Positions 4,520-9,166 of a DNA stretch of 9,166 nt are shown in pieces. Position numbers and translations under genes: made by a program. The DNA comes from Deltaproteobacteria bacterium (lineage in GTDB: Bacteria > Myxococcota_A > UBA9160 > UBA4427), in the NCBI GenBank assembly GCA_011051925.1, contig DRKE01000479.1, positions 1 through 9,166 of the forward strand, given 5' to 3'. The notes beneath the pieces were generated by a model, which did not search any database, was not told where the DNA came from, and saw only the letters and a program-made list of their open reading frames with translations. Positions within the stretch are counted from its first letter, which is position 1; every line of letters begins with the position of its first letter.

Positions 4520-7477
4520 ATGGTCGAGACAGGCAGCATGATTCGGAAGATGCGCAGCACGGGGGCCGGTCGGACCCCTTCGCTCTTCGCTTTCCTCGGG
4601 ACGCTTCTCTTCCTCGGATCCCCCTTCGCGGTGGCGCCCGCGGCATCGGCCGTTCCGCCATCTTTCCTGGCCTTCGAGAGCGGCCCCGTCCGGCCCATGG
4701 CGCTCTCGCCCGATGGGTCCGAACTCTACGTCGTGAACACGCCCGATGGCCATCTCGAGGTTTTCAGCGTCGACGCGACGGGTCTCACGCCCTCCCATTC
4801 GATCCAGGTCGGCCTCGAGCCCGTGGCCGTGGCCGTGGCTCCGACGGGAGATGTCTGGGTGGTGAACCACCTCTCCGACAGCGTGAGCATCGTCGATCCC
4901 GTCCAACGTCGCGTCACGCGAACCCTTCTCGTCGGGGATGAACCGAGGGATATCATCTTCGCGGGCTTCGGAAACGGTCTCGCCTTCATCACGACCGCGC
5001 ATCGAGGGCAACAGCTGACCGATCCCTCGATCGCGACGGTCCCGGGCGCCGGCGATCCCCAGCTGACCACCGAGGGAGTCGGTCGGGCCGATGTCTGGAT
5101 TTTCAATCCGGGTTTTCTCGGAACGGAATTCGGCGGACGCCCTCTCCGGATCATGAATTTCTTCGGAGACGTCCCCCGTGCGTTGACCAGCTCGAGTGAT
5201 GGCAGCAAGGTCTGGGTCGCGATCCATCATTCGGGAAACAGGACGACGGCCATCAATGAAGCCTTCGTCTGCGACGGCTTCAGCCAGACGACGGGCTGCC
5301 TGATCCAGGACGTCGTCGCGGCGCCCGGGGGCGTTCCCGGCCCTTCCCAGAACGTCGAGGGCTTTCAGGCTCCTGAGGTCGGGCTGATCGCCAAGCAGGA
5401 CGCCTCCGGAGCATGGCTCGATATCCTGGGGCGGGATTGGAGCACCTTCGTTCGATTCGATCTGCCGGATCTCGACGTGTTCGAGATCGATGCTTTCAAT
5501 TTTCTCCAGGCGCGTGCCCATGCCGGCGTCGGCACGACGATCTTCAACATGATCGTCAATCCCGCGAATGGAAAGGTCTATGCGTCGAATACCGATTCGC
5601 TGAACCAGACCCTTTTCGAAGGGCCTGGCATCGTCGGCGGTTCGACCGTGCAGGGGCATATCGCCGAAGCGAGGGTCACGGTCATCGACGGCACGACGGT
5701 GAGCCCGCGCCACCTGAACAAGCACATCAACTACGGCGTCCTGGCCAATACGCCGGGCTTCGATCCGACCGCGAAGGACCACAGCCTGGCGACACCGCTC
5801 GAGATGGCGATCACCGCGGATGGCGCGACGCTCTATGTCGCGGCCTTCGGTTCGAGTCGGGTGGGGGTCTTCCCGACGGCGCAGCTCGAGGCAGATACCT
5901 TCGATCCCGTCGCCCTGAGCGCGAACTACATCGACGTGACCGGAGGTGGTCCGGCGGGTCTCGTCCTCGACGAGGCGAACGACCGGCTCTTCGTCTACAC
6001 GCGTTTCGACAACGGGATCTCGATGGTCGATCTGTCGACGGGTCTCGAGACCGAACACTGGAATTTCCCGAACCAGGAACCCTTCGCGGTCGTCGATGGC
6101 CGCCCCTTTCTCTATGACGCGCAATTGACCTCGGCGAACGGGGAGGCGTCCTGTTCGTCGTGTCACATCTTCGGGGACATGGATCATCTGGGATGGAATC
6201 TGGGCAATCCCGACGACATCGTGACTTCGAATCCGATGACGATCATCGGCGCGCCGGTTCCGCCGCCACCGGGATTGAACGGAATCGGACAAGCGGACGT
6301 GTTCCATCCGATGAAGGGCCCGATGACGACCCAGACCCTGCGCGGGATGCAGAACGGTGGCGCGATGCATTGGCGGGGAGACCGATCGAACGGATTCTTC
6401 GGGATGGATCCGACGGACGAGGACCAGGCGTTCCGGAATTTCATCGTCGCCTTCGAGGGGCTCGTCGGACGCGACATGCCGATTTCCGATGGCGACATGC
6501 AGCGTTTCGCGGATTTCGCCCTTTCCCTCGTGCTGCCGCCGAATCCGGTCCGCGCGCTCGACAATCAATTGACGCCCGACGCGGCCGCGGGGCGCAACTT
6601 CTTCATGACGACACCGGTCGACGGTGGCGTCACCTGCGAGTTCTGCCACCGACTCGACGCCAGTCAGGGGTTCTTCGGTACAGGCAAGTTCGCGACCTTC
6701 GAGGGAGCCTCCCAGATCTTCAAGGTGCCCCACCTGCGAAACATGTACACGAAGGTCGGCATGTTCGGCTTGCTCGCGCCCTTCGGAAGCGGAATCGGCC
6801 TCACGGGAGATCAGATCCGCGGATTCGGATACGCCCATGACGGATCGGTCGACACGCTCTTCCGCTTCGTCGCGAGTCCCGCATTCAACTTTCCGAGTTC
6901 CGTCGAGGAGCGGCAGAGCGAAGCCTTCATGCTCCAATTCGACAACGATCTCGCACCGATCGTCGGACAGCAGGTCACGCTCGATGCCTCGAATGCCGCC
7001 GTCGTCGGGCCGCGAATCGATCTCCTCCTCGCCCGTGCCGCGACGCCCTTCACCTCACTTCTTCTCGGGGGTGTCGCGACGGAATGTGAAGTCGTCGTGA
7101 AGGGGACGGTCGGAGGCGTACCGAAGGGATGGACGAGACTGGCTTCCGGACTCTTCCAGCGGGACGACGACCCCACGCAATCGGCCCTCATCGACGACGC
7201 GAGCCTGCGATTGCTCGCGAATACGGAGGGGCCCCTCACCTACACGTGTGTTCCGCCGGGCTCGGGCGTTCGCATGGGCATCAATCGGGACCTCGACAAT
7301 TTCCTGGACGGCCTCGACAACTGCCCGGGTCATGTGAACAACGATCAGCTCGATACGGACGGTGACGGCCTCGGGGACCCTTGCGATCCGACGCCGGCTC
7401 CGGAGCCGGGCCTCTTCGTGGGACTCATGACGGGGATCATCGTGCTCTCGGGATTCGGCCGATCGCGTCGTCGCTGA
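4520..7477 (+). CDS. Exported beta-propeller / dihaem cytochrome c (MauG-like) protein with PEP-CTERM tail
   Basis: Large secreted redox protein of 985 residues; substrate unknown. The ATG at 4520 has AGGAG 9 bases upstream; M7 (4538) is an alternative start. A signal peptide with hydrophobic core about 21-41 ends in ASA (42-44). Residues about 50-515 are YVTN/NHL-like propeller blades, e.g. ALSPDGSELYVVN (61-73), VAPTGDVWVVN (106-116), TADGATLYVA (432-441) and LDEANDRLFVY (483-493). The cytochrome part has CSSCH (545-549) and CEFCH (706-710). It also has family-style blocks around MHWRGDRSNG (616-625), VPHLRNMYTKVGMFG (736-750) and YAHDGSVDTLFRF (771-783), where M742, M748 or H773 could be second haem ligands. 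One thrombospondin type 3 calcium repeat lies at 933-957 (C935, C955; DTDGDGLGD). PEP (961-963), a hydrophobic stretch (965-979) and RSRRR complete an exosortase sorting signal. Extra cysteine pairs (C251/C260, C856/C910) could be disulfides. It appears to have its own promoter. Dihaem peroxidase chemistry is inferred from motifs only. Confidence 0.85.
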   Translation: MVETGSMIRKMRSTGAGRTPSLFAFLGTLLFLGSPFAVAPAASAVPPSFLAFESGPVRPMALSPDGSELYVVNTPDGHLEVFSVDATGLTPSHSIQVGLEPVAVAVAPTGDVWVVNHLSDSVSIVDPVQRRVTRTLLVGDEPRDIIFAGFGNGLAFITTAHRGQQLTDPSIATVPGAGDPQLTTEGVGRADVWIFNPGFLGTEFGGRPLRIMNFFGDVPRALTSSSDGSKVWVAIHHSGNRTTAINEAFVCDGFSQTTGCLIQDVVAAPGGVPGPSQNVEGFQAPEVGLIAKQDASGAWLDILGRDWSTFVRFDLPDLDVFEIDAFNFLQARAHAGVGTTIFNMIVNPANGKVYASNTDSLNQTLFEGPGIVGGSTVQGHIAEARVTVIDGTTVSPRHLNKHINYGVLANTPGFDPTAKDHSLATPLEMAITADGATLYVAAFGSSRVGVFPTAQLEADTFDPVALSANYIDVTGGGPAGLVLDEANDRLFVYTRFDNGISMVDLSTGLETEHWNFPNQEPFAVVDGRPFLYDAQLTSANGEASCSSCHIFGDMDHLGWNLGNPDDIVTSNPMTIIGAPVPPPPGLNGIGQADVFHPMKGPMTTQTLRGMQNGGAMHWRGDRSNGFFGMDPTDEDQAFRNFIVAFEGLVGRDMPISDGDMQRFADFALSLVLPPNPVRALDNQLTPDAAAGRNFFMTTPVDGGVTCEFCHRLDASQGFFGTGKFATFEGASQIFKVPHLRNMYTKVGMFGLLAPFGSGIGLTGDQIRGFGYAHDGSVDTLFRFVASPAFNFPSSVEERQSEAFMLQFDNDLAPIVGQQVTLDASNAAVVGPRIDLLLARAATPFTSLLLGGVATECEVVVKGTVGGVPKGWTRLASGLFQRDDDPTQSALIDDASLRLLANTEGPLTYTCVPPGSGVRMGINRDLDNFLDGLDNCPGHVNNDQLDTDGDGLGDPCDPTPAPEPGLFVGLMTGIIVLSGFGRSRRR
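7400..7474 (+). other. PEP-CTERM exosortase sorting signal (protein-level)
   Basis: The last 25 codons of the cytochrome gene encode PEP at 961-963, a hydrophobic segment (LFVGLMTGIIVLSGF, 965-979) and a basic end RSRRR. This three-part tail is the known substrate signal of exosortases (EpsH/XrtA family) in Gram-negative bacteria. No exosortase gene lies in the window. Confidence 0.75.
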
Positions 7478-7502
7478 ACGAGACCGTCACGGTCGGGGTC
7501 GA
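7478..7502. other. Short spacer between convergent genes with weak hairpins
   Basis: Only 25 bases separate the stop codons of the two convergent genes. GACCG/CGGTC (7482-7486 and 7490-7494) can form a small stem with a 3-base loop, and GGGT/ACCC (7496-7499 and 7505-7508) another that runs into the minus-strand gene. Neither has a T-run. Transcripts from both sides may overlap here. Confidence 0.3.
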
Positions 7503-8507
7503 CTACCCGGGTCGGGAAGCTGTTGCGTCGTCGCCGAAGAGTTCGCGATTCGCGCGACCCAGGAAGAGAAGTCCGATCGCGGCGTTGAAGAAGATGAAGA
7601 AATTGTGCTGGACGAAGCCGAAGGTCGTCATCTCGGCTTCATTGCCCGGGAAGAGGATCACCCAGAGCGTGATCGCGACCGTACGCATGGGGCCCGGGGT
7701 CGCGGCGCCGAAGAAGATGACGGGCAGATAGCCGAGCATCTGCCCCAGCTCCGCCTCGACCCCGAAGAGTCGGAGCGCCCAGGTATAGACGAAGACGGCG
7801 GAAAGCAATGCCGGCGATCGAATCAGGATGATCGTCAGGTATTTCAGGGCGCCCGCCTCCCGAAAGCTCTTGAAGAGCGGACGCTCGCGGAGGGCGACAT
7901 TCCTTCCGAGCGGACCCCGGAAGAAGGCCAGCCAGGCGACGAAAAAGACCGCAGCAGCACCCGCGATCCACGGAATCAGGCCGAAGACCTCGGGCAGGTC
8001 GTCGCGCCGCAGCAGCCAGCCGATCGTGGCCCAGGTCGCCAGGTAGTAGAACTCGCAGAACATGATGAAGATCATGCTCGAACCGACTTCCCAGCCGGGG
8101 ATGCCATAGCGCCGATTCAGGTAGAGCCCCATCGCGCCCTTGCCGACCTGTTCGTTCAGGATCGAAAGGATGTAGCTGCTGCCCCGAATCGGAAGCACGT
8201 CGAGGTAGCGGAGCGGCGTGTTGAACCAGCTGATCACCCGCCAGACGACGAGGGAATCGATCAGGAAGAAGAACATCGAGTAGGGGACCATCAAGCCGAG
8301 CCATTTCCACCAGGACACCCGCCGGAAGACGGCGGTGAGGTACTCGAAGAGATCGACCCCTTCTCTCGTGGCGGCGCCCGAAAGGCGCATGTAGAGATAC
8401 CCGAAACAGGCGATCGTGATCGCCCAGGGGATCGCATGCTGCCAGGCACGGCCGGACCGCACGGGTGTCGCGGCTCGCGCCGTCGGGTCGGGACTCTCTT
8501 CACTCAT
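7503..8507 (-). CDS. Polytopic membrane protein, LPG-synthase transmembrane-like (tentative)
   Basis: A 334-residue integral membrane protein with about seven hydrophobic segments, near residues 24-41, 66-93, 142-166, 177-196, 222-247, 257-285 and 295-317. I chose the ATG at 8507 (MSEESPD) because it overlaps the upstream stop in an ATGA arrangement and the frame farther upstream is low-complexity Arg/Pro typical of a shadow frame. No strong ribosome binding site is visible, consistent with translational coupling. The conserved-looking core SILNEQVGKGAMGLYLNRRYGI (116-136) followed by a hydrophobic span, and PVIFFGAATPGPMR (262-275) before the last helices, resemble the LPG_synthase_TM/UPF0104 family, which includes flippase and glycolipid-related proteins. 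This family call rests on pattern resemblance only. It lacks the soluble acyltransferase-like domain of MprF. Function is unknown; a lipid or polysaccharide export role is a guess. Confidence 0.8.
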   Translation of the reverse strand: MSEESPDPTARAATPVRSGRAWQHAIPWAITIACFGYLYMRLSGAATREGVDLFEYLTAVFRRVSWWKWLGLMVPYSMFFFLIDSLVVWRVISWFNTPLRYLDVLPIRGSSYILSILNEQVGKGAMGLYLNRRYGIPGWEVGSSMIFIMFCEFYYLATWATIGWLLRRDDLPEVFGLIPWIAGAAAVFFVAWLAFFRGPLGRNVALRERPLFKSFREAGALKYLTIILIRSPALLSAVFVYTWALRLFGVEAELGQMLGYLPVIFFGAATPGPMRTVAITLWVILFPGNEAEMTTFGFVQHNFFIFFNAAIGLLFLGRANRELFGDDATASRPG

Positions 8508-9166
8508 GGGTTGGACTCGCTTTCGGGACCGATGAAATCGGACAGGGTCTCGTCGAGGGTGCGCAATTCGATCTCGAGCGTGTGGCGAAAGTGTTCCGTG
8601 TCGACCCGGTCGTCGTGCTGGAGGATGTCGAACATCGGTCGGGTGATCGGGGGCTCCGGAAGCAGTCGCTCGAGGAGGGAAACGCCCAGGCGCGCGAGTC
8701 CGGGGGGAAGGGACCGGATCCGGGGCTCGTTGTTCCAGAGATGGGCGGCTCGCAGGACGAGATCCCGATGGGAGAGGCATTCCGGGCCCCCGGCATCGAG
8801 CGCGAGATTCCGTCCCGGATGCGCCGAACTGGCGGCCAGCACCGCCGCCACGACGTCACGGGCGTCGATCGGTTGTTGCAGGGTGCTCCCGCCGCCGACC
8901 AGTCGAACGGATCTCGACTTCGCTTGCCTCCGGAGGGAGATGGAGGCCGGATCGCTGCCGCCGAGGACCATCGGGACCCGGAGGACGGTCGCGGGAACGC
9001 GATCGTCCAGGAGCATCGCCTCGGCTCGCCCCTTCGACGCGAGGCAGGCGTTGTCCGAATCGGGCGAGGAACCCAGGATCGAGAGGTAGACGATTCGCTC
9101 GATCCTCGTCCGATTCGCCGCGACGGTCAATGCCTGGCAGGTTCGTTCGTGGGCCTCGACATACCG
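8504..9166 (-). CDS. NDUFA9-like atypical SDR / NAD(P)-binding protein, 5' partial
   Basis: C-terminal 220 residues of an extended or atypical short-chain dehydrogenase-like protein. The frame is open to the window edge, so the glycine-rich Rossmann motif lies outside; a TTG at 9130 is internal. Visible blocks are ERIVYLSILGSSP (the family's VYLSS strand), NACLASKGRAE (the YxxxK helix), ATVLRVPMVLGG, the GGGSTLQQPIDARDVVAAVL block and LALDAGGPECLSHRDLV. These match the NmrA/NDUFA9-type SDRs associated with complex I subunits or quinone and lipid metabolism. The catalytic tyrosine position is Cys (codon TGC at 9044-9046) while the lysine (9032-9034) remains. This suggests a binding or structural role rather than a classical dehydrogenase, or a substitution particular to this lineage. 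It overlaps the downstream membrane protein by four bases (ATGA), so the two are one operon. Confidence 0.8.
   Translation of the reverse strand, partial: RYVEAHERTCQALTVAANRTRIERIVYLSILGSSPDSDNACLASKGRAEAMLLDDRVPATVLRVPMVLGGSDPASISLRRQAKSRSVRLVGGGSTLQQPIDARDVVAAVLAASSAHPGRNLALDAGGPECLSHRDLVLRAAHLWNNEPRIRSLPPGLARLGVSLLERLLPEPPITRPMFDILQHDDRVDTEHFRHTLEIELRTLDETLSDFIGPESESNP

Noticed and set aside
4820..4840. Tandem GTGGCC hexamer repeats (three copies, the last GTGGCT)
   Set aside because: They encode an ordinary beta-strand (VAVAVA) of a propeller blade, and three copies are too few to suggest phase variation.
4244..6937. Very long open frame (897 codons) antisense to the cytochrome gene
   Set aside because: It is rich in Arg, Asp, Glu and His with no recognisable domain and runs through the beta-propeller gene, whose plus-strand frame has signal peptide, haem motifs and sorting tail. 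Long antisense frames are expected in GC-rich DNA.
8508..8780. Upstream extension of the membrane protein frame to 8780
   Set aside because: The added 91 residues are Arg/Pro-rich shadow of the SDR gene; the ATG at 8507 with ATGA overlap is the better start.
7605..9089. 494-codon plus-strand frame over the minus-strand SDR and membrane genes
   Set aside because: Composition is charged and low-complexity with no domain. The minus-strand frames show hydrophobic helices and SDR motifs and are joined by a classic ATGA overlap.

Overview
The window looks like a chromosomal fragment from a high-GC, Gram-negative environmental bacterium. The evidence for an outer membrane is a PEP-CTERM (exosortase) tail on a large secreted c-type cytochrome. 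The base composition, the bacterial-type ProRS with an editing insert, and the style of the cytochrome gene would suit a deltaproteobacterium-like lineage (Myxococcota, Desulfobacterota, Binatota or similar). No marker here fixes the taxonomy, so this is inference. Genes are tightly packed, with no gene-free stretch over 300 bases. I see no mobile element, CRISPR array, rRNA or tRNA.

Left part, + strand (1-4311): a row of housekeeping genes. First is the C-terminal nine-tenths or so of a class IV, IlvE-like aminotransferase, cut by the window edge. A 267-base spacer follows, holding two hairpins and a purine-rich leader. Then come prolyl-tRNA synthetase (proS, GTG start with a good ribosome binding site), a free-standing FEN/Pol I-type 5'-3' exonuclease 11 bases downstream, and a CDP-alcohol phosphatidyltransferase whose start overlaps the exonuclease stop by 13 bases. 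The last three are very probably one transcript joining translation, DNA repair and phospholipid synthesis.

Middle, + strand (4312-7477): a 208-base spacer carries a candidate extended -10 promoter with a dyad at the expected transcription start. It precedes a 985-residue exported protein. In order this protein has a signal peptide, a YVTN-type beta-propeller, two CxxCH haem motifs in a MauG/cytochrome c peroxidase-like region, one thrombospondin type 3 calcium repeat and a PEP-CTERM sorting tail. This is the most interesting gene in the window: a candidate surface-sorted dihaem redox enzyme.

Right part, - strand (7503-9166): a convergent pair reading toward the cytochrome gene. An NDUFA9-like atypical SDR (N-terminus outside the window, catalytic Tyr replaced by Cys) is joined by an ATGA overlap to a polytopic membrane protein resembling the LPG-synthase transmembrane family. 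Across the whole window the palindrome CGATCG is conspicuously frequent (23 copies counted by eye).
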